NCBI GenBank assembly: GCA_036426205.1
Contig: CM071570.1
Span: 68,597,585-68,661,584, forward strand
Direction of reading: 5' to 3'
DNA: 64,000 bases
DNA from: Ascaphus truei
Taxonomy: Eukaryota > Chordata > Amphibia > Anura > Ascaphidae
In this document: one piece after another, positions 32,500 to 42,164 of the stretch
How the letters are laid out: each line of letters begins with the position of its first letter
How positions within the stretch are numbered: position 1 is the stretch's first letter
The notes under the pieces: generated by a model
What the model was told of the DNA's origin: nothing
Seen by the model: the letters and a program-made list of their open reading frames with translations, nothing else
The model's database searches: none
Made by a program: the position numbers and the translations under genes

Positions 32500-33790
32500 C
32501 CTCGTAACCCAGGTCCGTCAGAGAGTCAAGAAACTGACCCAGAGGTTAGCATAGCTGAAACCCTGTCTGTTCATCAGAAACAAGAGGTTCAGAATTTAGT
32601 GAGCAGAAACAAAGAAATCTTCTCTACACAGCCAGGTAGAACTAGCGTAATTGAACATGACCTAGTCTCTGAACCGGGGGTCCGAGTTAACCTTAAACCG
32701 TACCGAATCCCAGAGGCCAAAAGAGGGGCTATAAGTTTAGAGGTTTAAAAAAATGCTAAAACTAGGCGTATTGAGGGATCCCAAAGTGGGTGGAACAGCC
32801 CTATAGTCTTAGTCCCAAAGCAGATGGTACAACAAGGTTTTGTAATGACTACCGGAAACTAAACGCGGTGTCAAAATTTGATACTTACCCTATGCCCAGG
32901 GTAGAGAACTTGTAGAGAGACGGGCAAAGCCCGATATCTCACAACCCTAGACCTAACAAAAGGGTACTGGCAGGTTCCCTCAAGAAAGGGCAAAAGAAAG
33001 ACAGCCTTCTCAACCCCAGACGGCCCTCTTTCAGTATAGGGTGCTGCCTTTTGCTTACATGGAGCTCCCGCCACATTCCAAAGAATGATGGATAAAATTT
33101 AAAACCACATGCTCGGTATGCTGCGCCTACCTGGATGATGTGGTAATCCATAGTGAAGATTGGCAATCCCACCTTCCAAAGGTCCAAGCTGTGCTCGACG
33201 CAGTTCGGTCTGCTGGACTAACTGCTAACCCCGCTAAATGCACCATTGGTCTGGAGGAGGCCAAGTATCTGGGTATTCTATTGGCGCAGAGGTTTACTCA
33301 AACCCCAAACACTCAAAGTGGAGGCGATACAAGGTTGGGCCAAGGCCAGTTACAAAAAAACAAGTAAGACCTTTTTGGGGTTTAATGGGTACTATAAGAA
33401 GGTTTATTCCCAATTTTGCGACTAAGGCAACCCCACTAACCGACCTCACAAAAGCAAGAGGACCACTTATGGTAAAGTGGTCCCCCGAAACCGAACAGGC
33501 CTTTAGAAGCCTGAAAAGCTCTCTGTGCCCAACCAGTGTTGGTCACACCTGACTTCTCCAAGAGTTCGTAGTCCAACCGACGCATCTGAGGTAAGGCTGG
33601 GGGCGGTACTCTCCCAGGAGTCTCAAGGTGAGGAACACCCCATCCTTTATTTAAGTAGGAAACTAAATCCCCAGGAGAAAAATTACTCCATAGTAGAGAA
33701 GAGTGTCTCGCATAAAGTGGGCTGTAGAGACGCTCAAATATACCTGTGTGTGGAGGAAAATTCCTGGCGGCACCCTTAGATGGTCATGTG
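32500..33790 (+). pseudogene. Reverse transcriptase and RNase H
   Basis: Lead-in QKQEVQNLVSRNKEIFSTQP (32576), then VRVNLKPYRIPEAKRGAI. RT core is frameshifted; FQYRVLPFAYMELPP (33031) and CAYLDDVVIHSEDWQSHLPK (33123) are palm motifs with the YLDD box intact. GLTANPAKCTIGLEEAKYLG and VRPFWGLMGTIRRFIPNFAT follow. RNase H begins near 33550 with [37 protein letters not shown]. It is the last domain before the polypurine tract. Confidence 0.88.
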
Positions 33791-33971
33791 TCAAAACAGG
33801 GAAAAGAATGCTAGAGTGACCAGGTGGTTCCTAAGCCTACAACCCTTTAAATTTTCTGTGAACACAGGTCAGGGCCACAAACTGGCAATGCTGACGGGTT
33901 GTCAAGGATGCACTCCCTAATATCATGGTCGCTCATCCCTCAGGGTCTGAGCTGGGGGGGGGAGGAGGATA

Positions 33972-34540
33972 TGTGACAGAAACCAGGGGGATGGTAATAA
34001 ATTCCATATATAGGGCTCCCAGATACTGAACAGTTTCTATCCTGTCTGGCCCTGGGAGTGCAGCCTTATAAACATGCACTCCATCCACAGTTTGGGCAAG
34101 CGCTGGAACTGAGGGATTTCTGTCACCTGTCATGCTAATTAGAAATCAGGTATTAAGACTGATTTCCTGTTTGCTCTGTCTCTTCTCCAGAGCCTGGAAG
34201 GCGCTGAACACAGTGGGGAGAAGCCCCTTCCCCACACAGGTTCAATTGTTCTGTTCATTTGGCTAACTCTGCAAAGTACCTTGTTTTGTTGTTGGAAGTG
34301 GAAAAGCCACTTCCACCCTGAGTTAGGGAAATCTAAGTTAAGTTATCGCTCAGGTGAGCAGCTTTTGTTTTGATGTGTTTTGTTGTATGACTGTGGCAGT
34401 CTCAGTGCCTGGGACTGAATAAACCAGGCACAGCCTGTTTAAAGGAACAGACGTGACGCCCTCTCATTTAAACCTACCCCAAAAGAACGTGTTCTAACGC
34501 CCGGACAAGCAGCGGAGCCCCGAGTAAGCTGTTTGTCACA
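33972..34540 (+). repeat. 3' LTR (569 bp)
   Basis: TGTGACA start and TTTGTCACA end, matching the 5' LTR. An AATAAA is at 34418. Confidence 0.95.
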
Positions 34541-34590
34541 ATATAAATATAATATATATATATAATATATATATAAAAAAAAATAAATAT
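34541..34590. repeat. AT-rich microsatellite
   Basis: Continuation of the AT tract into which the gypsy element inserted (other half at 28919-28976). Confidence 0.8.
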
Positions 34591-34687
34591 AATTAAACAC
34601 ACAAACCCAGCAAGCTCAAACGCCAACCCTCCTAATATTGACTATATGTAATGCCACATAGAGTTCAACTGGGCTGTGGCACATGAA

Positions 34688-34752
34688 TATAGGAAAACAC
34701 AGGGGGTGCCCAGTGCTAATCCAATGGATGTAGCACTGGGCACCCCCTTGTT

Positions 34753-34760
<8 letters not shown>
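34688..34760. repeat. Near-perfect hairpin, 30-bp arms
   Basis: Arms 34688-34718 and 34731-34760 (core AGGGGGTGCCCAGTGCTA with TAGCACTGGGCACCCCCT), loop about 12 bases. It is followed by a TA run. Could be a small palindromic MITE. Confidence 0.85.
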
Positions 34761-34794
<34 letters not shown>

Positions 34795-34795
34795 T
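34761..34795. repeat. TA microsatellite
   Basis: TA run between the hairpin and hammerhead element copy B. Confidence 0.9.
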
Positions 34796-35534
34796 CGATC
34801 CATTAATTTAAACACATTTTTCAAATACACATGGCAACATAGATCTCTAATAAAACACAAATAATATCACAAAATTTCATTCACTTTATTTTTAAAGATT
34901 ATTATATCTATAAATACCTGAACTAATGTAGTCTGTATATTTGATTTATTTTTCATCCCATTTATATCATTGTGTTTTATATAGTATACTAGCCTTTATG
35001 TATGAAATAGTTGATATCACAACTCATTACTGTTAGCACAGATGACCTAATTTAGGGTATTACTGGGCGTATTTTATTTGAATATTGTAATTGGATAGAA
35101 ACACCTTTGTTGTGAAATGTTTAGCCCCACATAAGAATGCACGTTATCCCCTGATGAAATCCGTTAATTGGAAGAAACATTTAGGGCACATGGTTTCAAG
35201 GAGCTACGTTGATGGAACAGCTCATGTGTCTGCTGCCAGGAAAGGGAGGACGTTTCCTGAGCCACACACAGCATCTAACACCATCTGCTGGGAACAACGG
35301 ACTGTGTACCTGAATTGCCGGAGGGACATCTGATCGTGATGCACCGGTAGCAGTGAGGTCTGATGTACTGAAGCAAACGTTCGGCGAGCAGTTACATGTT
35401 GGCGCATGGGTTTACCCATAGAATGCTTATTTTGCATTGACAAATTATGAGTGTGCATTTGTCTTGTGATCATTTATTAAAATTTTGTTACCAGATTTTA
35501 CACATGGATCGGGCGCTTTTTCTCTTGTTTCTCC

Positions 35535-35540
<6 letters not shown>
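34796..35540 (+). mobile_element. Hammerhead element, short copy B
   Basis: Inverted relative to copy A at 21850-23705, with both ends shared and about 1.1 kb of the middle missing. The shared text is long and high in identity (for example 34935-35095 against 22450-22290). CpG sites of copy A are often TG or CA here, as in GAAACGCG becoming GAAACATT, which suggests methylation decay after insertion. No coding capacity. Confidence 0.8.
35140..35191 (+). ncRNA. Hammerhead motif, decayed copy
   Basis: CUGAUGA is intact, stem II reads UCCGUUAAUUGGA (one C to U change), GAAAC is intact, but the ACGCGU palindrome has become ACAUUU. Stem III is lost. Confidence 0.65.
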
Positions 35541-35575
<35 letters not shown>

Positions 35576-35613
35576 CTCTCGCTCTCCTCTCCTCCTCCAT
35601 CTCTTCTCTCTCT

Positions 35614-35667
<54 letters not shown>
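35538..35667. repeat. TA / TC / TA compound microsatellite
   Basis: TA run (35538-35570), CT-rich run (about 35575-35638) and TA run (35638-35665). Open frames through it encode only low-complexity Tyr/Ile/Ser/Leu. Confidence 0.95.
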
Positions 35668-35750
35668 CTCTTATTGGTCCATACAATGCGCTAGTCATAG
35701 AGAAGAGTACCAATTAAGGGTATTGTTTTTAGAGAACAAAAGAAGGGAAT
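35668..35750 (+). other. Tail of retrovirus-like internal region with polypurine tract
   Basis: The text AACAAAAGAAGGGAAT just before 35751 is a polypurine tract of the kind that primes plus-strand synthesis next to a 3' LTR. The short frame before it is unrecognised. Confidence 0.5.
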
Positions 35751-36251
35751 TGTTAGGGACAGTAGAGAAGGCCAGAAGCTGCATTTGTGTTAAACCATCC
35801 ATTTTGTCTGCACTGACTAGCTAAAATCATGTAGTCAGCTTTTTGCTGAAATATATTTTCTCATGTAAGTCAGCTTTTTGCTGAGATACATTTTCTTATG
35901 CTGTCAGATTTTTGCTGTTTTAATCAGTAGTAGTAGACTAGTTCTTTGGGAGGTAGACTCACCCCACATAGCTGCCATGGAAACCAAGGTTATAGATAAC
36001 GTAGGCAGTGAGAAAGTTATGTAATTCAGCCTGTCCTGGGAGATTTACGCCCAAAGATCACCCCACTAACATGTCTTGCCCCTAAATCACGCCTCTAACC
36101 TAAGTAACGCCTAAGTTACGCCCCTAACCAATGTTTTCTTTTTTCTGTATAAATATATTTACCCTATGCTTAATAAACGAGACAAAGGATTTAAAACATT
36201 GCGTTTGTGTCGTTTCATTTCTTTCGTTTCCCGGGCTTGTACGTTTTAACA
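35751..36251 (+). repeat. Retrovirus-like 3' LTR (about 501 bp)
   Basis: Starts TGTTAGGGACAG and ends GTTTTAACA. It contains a TATAAATA box (about 36149), AATAAA (36172) and a T/G-rich downstream stretch, in that order, as in retroviral R-U5. A repeated phrase GTCAGCTTTTTGCTGA occurs at 35836 and 35867, with a third weaker copy at 35904. No target duplication found. An old endogenous copy; only this end is present. Confidence 0.65.
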
Positions 36252-37690
36252 GATCGGAGCTAGCAGTGCCAGGGCGTGGTTCCAAAGCTTCCCGGGAAGT
36301 CAGCAGTTTGGTGCTGTGTGTGTATCCAGTCACAAGGCCTCCAGCCCTTTTTCCAATTGGCAGGGTAAGTTCTTTCAATTGTATACTGTATATAGTGTTG
36401 CAACAACAGCACCAAGACATTTCACCCAAATTGTTGTACTTGCAAAAAGATAAGTGGTCTATCAAACACAGATAAACCTGTGTTGCATGACTATTGTATT
36501 ATCTGAAAATAAATAAAATACAAGCATAGATGAATGCAAGCATCGAGAATACTAAAACAAACATGTAAACAAACCAAAGAACAAGACAAATTAAGCTGGG
36601 GACTTACAGTGACCCTTAGAGACACTTCAACGATATGGCTATCAAAATCCCTATTCTCAAGTGACCCTCTAACACTTTTAATCTATGTCAATACATTTGA
36701 ATACATTATTTCATACAAATAATAATGATTTATTTCCAAGAATGTGAGCTATCTTTTAATATGGCAGAGGATCATCATCATTTCAGATCCTACATGCTTG
36801 TATACAGCTGACACGTAACATGAAAATGCCATGTCATACAGCAGTAGTATGTATTTTGTTTTTGTGCCAATCAAATATTCTCACTACTACCTTACTATCA
36901 CTTACCACTTATGAGAAGCTTAATGCCTTTTGAAGATTATTTTCAGCACCACTAAGAACATACAAACCTATTTTAATTCTTATAAATGACTCACAATATG
37001 CTTTAAAAGAACAATTTTACGAAATGTTTCATTTCACAGTTCAGTATATTGTTATTTTATAAAACTGCTTTCCTTTTCAAAATAGTATCAGTAGTCTCCC
37101 AACTCTGAAGCTGGGCTGGAAATGGGAGTAAAAAAAATGCATTAGGTTTATCTAAGCTAAGGGTCCCACAGGTTACAACAAGATATTTCTTTGATAAATA
37201 TGGTGTACTTGTTCTGCTCCTCCTCCCCCCCCCTTGTTTTGCAGCTAGGAGACTTTAATACCTTTACCCTTTAGGCCCAGATCCACAAAACTCCATTAAA
37301 TCAGGACTTATAATATACCTGAATAAAGAACAGAGATTTTTAATCCATGATGTTAGCTCATAACCGCATAACTGTATCTCATTAGCATAGGCTTAAAGAC
37401 CTATTATTGTAGCATATTATTGCATTATTTTCCAGTATTCTGCTTGATTTTGTGTTACACCTATCCAGGCAGCTAAATAAATATTTATATCAGGGTGCGA
37501 AAGAGAGCAGGGGGAAATAACACCAAGAAATAATACAATGTTAGTTAAGTAACCTACTGTAACTGTGGTGAACCCCCTAAAATCCCTATTTTAGTGTCTG
37601 TATGTGAGTAACACCAAGTTTAGGTATGACCTAACTAATACAACGTTAATTCCCCACGTTAACCTTAACACACATTTGTGAATATGCAAC
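36252..37690. other. Unassigned sequence
   Basis: The open frames on both strands at 36124-36475 lie over the LTR edge and share no recognised motif. AT-rich afterwards. Confidence 0.4.
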
Positions 37691-38010
37691 CTTAGGCCAG
37701 TCCCCAGTGGCCACTGCGGCACGCGCTACTGCGTGCGTGCCACACACCACAGCATAGCCCTTTATGGGGCAGGCCCCAGTGGCTGTGCATGTATGTGCGT
37801 AAAGCGCTGTGACGCGTACGCTGGCATTTTGTCTTCCTGTGCCATGATCAGATCACGTGGTTGGTGCGCACCATTGGAAGGGCAGATATGACTCGTTATG
37901 GCCACGCCCCATCATGCCCCTTCCCCCCGCGCTCTCCTAGAGCTCCCCTACAGATTACAGCTTTAAACTGTGCACGTGCCACCAAGTCGCCAGGCGCGTG
38001 TGCTGCAGGT
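37690..38010. other. GC-rich island-like block
   Basis: Clear rise in G+C and CpG (GCGCACC, GTGCGTGCC, CCCCGCGC) relative to both flanks. No promoter or exon identified; likely repeat-derived. Confidence 0.35.
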
Positions 38011-38490
38011 ATGACTGGGGCCGTAGTCTATGGGTAATTCCTCTATTGCATATCGTTTGCATGTCATTGTCACTAAGAACCGTTAGAGTTAACTCAATGC
38101 TATTTCCTGGAGGAAACCTGACTTATGTTACAGTATGTTATTGTTCTTTGAAGATACATAGTTACTGTAGATGTAACTTTTAAGTGACTTAACAGAGCTT
38201 TATGTATCTAGGCCTTAGTGCTTTGTTCAGTATTTGGAAACACAAGTAAGAAAGATAAACAGGCAATGTGACTGTGCATAGAAAAGCATCATTTCAATGT
38301 TATACTTATTTATGTTTAATATCATAAATAATATTTTTAATGTGCTCAATAAAGAAGTTCATATTACTAGTCCCTGTATAAGAATAAATGTTGCTTTACA
38401 CAATATTATGTTTCAAGATGGGGATGACAAATTTCCATATACAAGGGGTTTTTTTTATGCATTCATTGTGGTCATCATTTGAGAGAAATT
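38011..38490. other. Unassigned AT-rich sequence
   Basis: Nothing recognised. Confidence 0.4.
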
Positions 38491-38730
38491 ACTGGCGAGG
38501 CATTTGATATTAGGATATTTTTTCAGTATGACAAATTGAGATATGTTTTCAATGCAGAGAATTAGCACCTATATTTTCTGGATTTTAACATTCAGTTTTA
38601 GGCAGCTCTTTTTAATGTCAACATCAAACATAAAATTATTTCTAATATCAATGTCAGCTCAGTAGCGTTAAGAAACTTAAAATTAGCTGTGACATTAACT
38701 CATTTAACCTGCAGGGGTCTAGCTAGCTAT
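38491..38730. promoter_or_regulatory. Possible conserved non-coding block
   Basis: Non-repetitive, rich in TTTAATG, TAAAATTA, AATTAGC and CAGCTC words typical of vertebrate developmental enhancers. This is an impression from base composition only. Confidence 0.2.
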
Positions 38731-39689
38731 ATTTCATATAAAAGAAGGTTTTATGGCAAAAACAATACCCACAAACCAAAGAAGCAGCAGTTAGAGTGAT
38801 TGAAGCAATAAAAAGCATGCTCTTCTTTACAACACAGACTTGGACTATGTTCTAAATTACAATTTTAAAATGGAAATATTCTTGAAATGGCTAAGTTACT
38901 GAATGGATACACATGCACTCCCACACACCCACATATGTACAGCATATATTTCTTCCGTCTCAAAACAGAAATGAAAATGCATCCCAATGCCCTATTGAGA
39001 TTATCAGTAAGCCCAAATCAGGAATCGTATCACAAGCCAGTTCTTTCATGTATAAAGGTATTAATACATTTCCAAAAATGAAAGCCTATAGTATGAACTG
39101 AAATCTGAGCTAATGATAAATACAAGAGAAAGGCACCATAGTACTGTACTTTTGTGAATAACCCCTCTAGACTTTTGATTTCAAGGTTTTTTTTTTGTTT
39201 TATTAAAATCTCCCAGTGGCAAAATTGGAACAAACATGTTGCAAAAAAAAAAAAAAAAAAATAACCCACAAATAGTCAGATGCTTGTGCATTAAAATAAA
39301 CTATGCAGTAAAATGTAGATAAAAAATGAAAACACAAATAGTACAATACTGTATGTCTTTCAAATTAATAGTATTCTGTGTAACCTATAGATTGTGTACT
39401 CACAATATATCTGTTCTTTAAAGCATATCTATCAGTGGCAACAGCGTGTCTGGTACATCTAGGTGTGTGGTAACTTTATGGATAAAAAATAGAAGCCCCA
39501 ATAGCGTAGACTGATATAACATTTAGCAGATGATATAATAAAGAATTTTTACACTCACATTGTGTTAGAATATATCAGGCACATAAGCAGTAATCAAAGT
39601 AAGAGTAGGCGCTGTCCGGGACCCTCAGCCTTCACCCCCCGCTCGCATCCGCAGCTCTCCCTGCGTCTCTCCAATCTCTGGTCTCACTG
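38731..39689. other. Unassigned sequence
   Basis: Includes A-runs at 39242-39261. No feature supported. Confidence 0.4.
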
Positions 39690-39944
39690 ATTGGCTGGCT
39701 TACGCACTTCTTGGTTTGGATATCAGGATGCTGATTCAGGGAAGCAGCAGCACTGTGATCATCAATCATGCACAGCTGAGGTCTACATGTTTCACTGGAT
39801 TCAGTCTCCTGATGAAACTAGGAATCCAGTGAAACGCGTAGAGTGCCACAAGACCGCAGCTGTGCAGGATTGATATTCACAGCACTGCTGCTTCCATGAA
39901 TCGGCATCTGGGTATCCAAACCAGAAAGTGCAGAAGCCAGCCAA
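39690..39944 (+). mobile_element. Fold-back hammerhead element
   Basis: Arms 39690-39783 and 39851-39944 are inverted copies of about 94 bp with roughly 15 mismatches (both start TTGGCTGGCTT at their outer ends). The loop contains a second perfect 13-bp inverted pair (TTTCACTGGATTC and GAATCCAGTGAAA) around a hammerhead box. The left arm read on the minus strand gives GAATCCAGTGAAACATG, the same junction as the right arm, so this is two head-to-head copies of one element meeting at their hammerheads. Confidence 0.8.
39798..39850 (+). ncRNA. Hammerhead ribozyme motif
   Basis: Exact CUGAUGA box, imperfect stem II from ACUAGG to CCAGU, GAAAC, then GCGU-A and GAG; CUC before the box can pair with GAG to begin stem I. 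Cleavage base is A. The 13-bp inverted pair of the fold-back includes the GAAA core and would compete with the ribozyme fold. Confidence 0.65.
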
Positions 39945-40257
39945 TATAATACATATAAAAAAATCACAATAAAAGAAACTTTATTTTTTCCTTTGTTAAA
40001 AATGGTGCAAATCTTTTCCATTGGTCTTTCCCCAGATTACATACAGTATTTAACAATGAATTCCCTAATTGTTGATTGTCATTGGCAATCACTATTATTC
40101 ATATACACTATTCTTATAGCACATGTTTAATAATGCACCAAAAATGCTATATTAATCATGTCTACCACCAACATTATAGTTAGGTTTCAACAGTAGTGAC
40201 ATGGTCACCTCTTACAGTAAGCAACAATTTTTAATTCAGGTCCAATCAAAATTAACA
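39945..40257. other. Unassigned AT-rich sequence
   Basis: Nothing recognised. Confidence 0.4.
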
Positions 40258-40300
40258 TACAGATGCAGCGGCCGTTCTCCGATCATTTCATGGGTTGTAT
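40258..40300. repeat. Copy of a terminal repeat shared with 54.0 and 63.5 kb
   Basis: TACAGATGCAGCGGCCGTT then CTCCGATCATTTCATGGG. The same word string begins the elements at 54031 and 63494. No partner end was found nearby. Confidence 0.6.
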
Positions 40301-40379
40301 TCCTATGCAAACCCCTTGTTGGTTTGAGAGTTCTTAGTGTTTTGAATCGAGGGCAGAAAATTGCATTTTAGCATTGTCT

Positions 40380-40560
40380 GCAATACCGGAAAATGTAGTT
40401 GGTGGGTGGTCACTGCAGCAGGAACTCAGCCGAATGCATAAGTGAATAAAAACAGCTTTATTGCACTGTAGTGCTGCACATCACATCACGGAGAACACCT
40501 CTGATGCGTTTCGTTCCGTTATGGAACTTTATCAAAGAGTACAAAGATCTCTCACACTGG
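40380..40560 (-). repeat. Hammerhead-bearing PLE-type fragment
   Basis: On the minus strand, the motif at 40497-40542 is followed about 50 bases on by AATAAAGCTG. Same layout as 3.4 and 10.9 kb. Confidence 0.55.
40497..40542 (-). ncRNA. Hammerhead ribozyme motif, good fit
   Basis: Minus strand: ACUCU, UUGAUAA (two changes from CUGAUGA), stem II GUUCC-AUAAC-GGAAC (5 bp, perfect), GAAAC, GC, AU (from GU by CpG decay), cleavage base C, then AGAGGU. CUCU/AGAG starts stem I. Confidence 0.65.
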
Positions 40561-41248
40561 AATATTATATACATAGTCCTTTCTCATGATTGGTCAATCC
40601 ATAATTGCAAACAGAGAATAACAATTAGCAATCAATGCTTGTCAGTATTGAAAGGATTACGCAAAAACTGCAGTGTTTAGAATGGAACAAACCACAATAA
40701 TAATGGTAACATATAAACAATACAAATTTTAACATACTGTATATATTAAAATCAAGATCAGTGAATAGCAGCATCTATGATAACAATTAGTATCATACAG
40801 GAAAATAATGTTGGGGGACAGAGAGTCAAGAAAGATATATATGGAGCTATACACCACAAATTGTCTGCAATACCGTCGAGAAACTCAAGTGTGCGATCAC
40901 GAGATGTTGTTAAAAAAATCTAATTGCAATACAACTTGTTTTTAATTCCTGTACAGTACTTCAAGTGTGTTTATGTAATTGTAATTTGTAGATTAAAAAT
41001 ATGAGTTCATACTGTATATAGTACAGTACATGGGAAATAAGTTATTTCTGAGGCTCTTTAGCTTTTAGCCATACAAAAATTCTTGAATTGTAGAAGATTT
41101 AAAATATGAATACACCCAACAAAAACTATTTTTATTGAATTAAATGTTTTATTTGTACAGGATAATAAAGTTAAAACGAATAATACAAAAATACAACTTC
41201 GCTCTCCTTCCGAATGTAAAATATATAATCCGAACATGCATTTATGTT
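40561..41248. other. Unassigned sequence
   Basis: AT-rich. 41155-41230 resembles 41998-42078 (shared GGATAA, AATACAAAAATACAAC), a direct pair about 843 bases apart. Confidence 0.45.
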
Positions 41249-41497
41249 AAATTGGAACTTTGCTGAAACGCATATGCGTCATCACATTTCTGTGCATGCA
41301 TGTATTTCAAATTGGAACCTTGTTGAAACGCATATGCGTGTCATCACATTTCTGCGCATTTATGTATGTCAAATTGGAACATGTTGAAACGCATATGTGT
41401 GTCATCACATTTCTGCGCATGCATGTATGTCAAATTGGAACCTTGTTGAGACGCATATAAGTCATCACATTTCTGCACATGCGTGTATGTCAAATTT
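41249..41497 (+). repeat. 61-bp minisatellite, four units
   Basis: AAATTGGAAC or a near match starts at 41249, 41309, 41371, 41432 and (partial) 41492. Each unit holds GAAACGCATATGCGT, itself palindromic, and CATCACATTTCTG. The open frames through it show the repeat (MLKRICVITFLCMHV-type units) and are not a gene. Confidence 0.9.
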
Positions 41498-42160
41498 GCA
41501 ATTTTATCTGTTTTACTTTAGTACTGCTCTTTGTGGATCTACAGTACAGTACTGTACTGTATATAGTAAAAACACTGTTTATGTGCTACAGTATACAGTA
41601 GTTACTGTATACTGTAGTATACTATACAGTATCTCAATGAGACATTTTTATATATCTAAATGCATTTAGAACTTTACAATACAGTATTTTCTGGATTTTA
41701 AAGATTTTTATAGTGTACTGTATATTAAAGATTACAGTATTTAGATATACTATATTTAAACTACTGTACATCAGTACTTTATTTTTTTTATAGTACTATT
41801 TAAGCACTAAAAGCAACTAAATTTCAAGATTGATATACTGTATACATTACTGTACTGTATGTCAGATATTTATATATATTTAAATGCCGTTGCAACTTTA
41901 TGTACAGTACGGTGTAGTACTGTACCTGTACTACTGTAAGTGTGTAAACAGTAAAACATGAAAACACCAAAAAATGATATGTAAAGAATGAAAATTTTAA
42001 TTTTTCTGGATAACAAAGGAAACATGCATAATACAAAAATACAACGTTGCCTCTTCTACCAAATTTACAATCTTGTCTTTTTCTTCTCCTCAATGGATGG
42101 TGCTTCTTGGACATCTTGGTCTGTAAAGAAAGAGACAATATTATATATTTAGAATCTCAC
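41498..42160. repeat. TACTGTA/TACAGTA-rich region
   Basis: Dense overlapping TACAGTA, TACTGTA and GTATAC words on both strands, especially 41540-41640 and 41840-41940. On the minus strand 42122-42060 follows a splice-acceptor-like CTTTCTTTACAG and reads DQDVQEAPSIEEKKKTRL then a stop; this could be a terminal exon of an element gene but is unproven. Confidence 0.5.
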
Positions 42161-42164
42161 CGTA

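Larger units (their letters stand above)
28977..34540 (+). mobile_element. Complete but decayed Ty3/gypsy element, Gmr1-like order
   Basis: Two LTRs (28977-29546 and 33972-34540) flank about 4.4 kb. Reading left to right I find gag, a CCHC knuckle, an aspartic protease, integrase, then RT and RNase H. Integrase before RT is the Ty1/copia-like order, known within gypsy elements only from the Gmr1-like group of deuterostomes. A polypurine tract (a run of G then GGAGGAGGAT, 33953-33970) abuts the 3' LTR. It sits in an AT microsatellite; a four-base duplication ATAT is possible but means little in that context. Stops and slips occur in every domain. Confidence 0.9.

Noticed and set aside
36124..36475. 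Two overlapping open frames on opposite strands
   Set aside because: Cover the LTR end and its flank; neither shows a motif and each is a shadow of the other.
41249..41669. Cys-rich repeated peptide (CVITFLCMHV-type units)
   Set aside because: Translation of the 61-bp minisatellite; frame is not kept between units.
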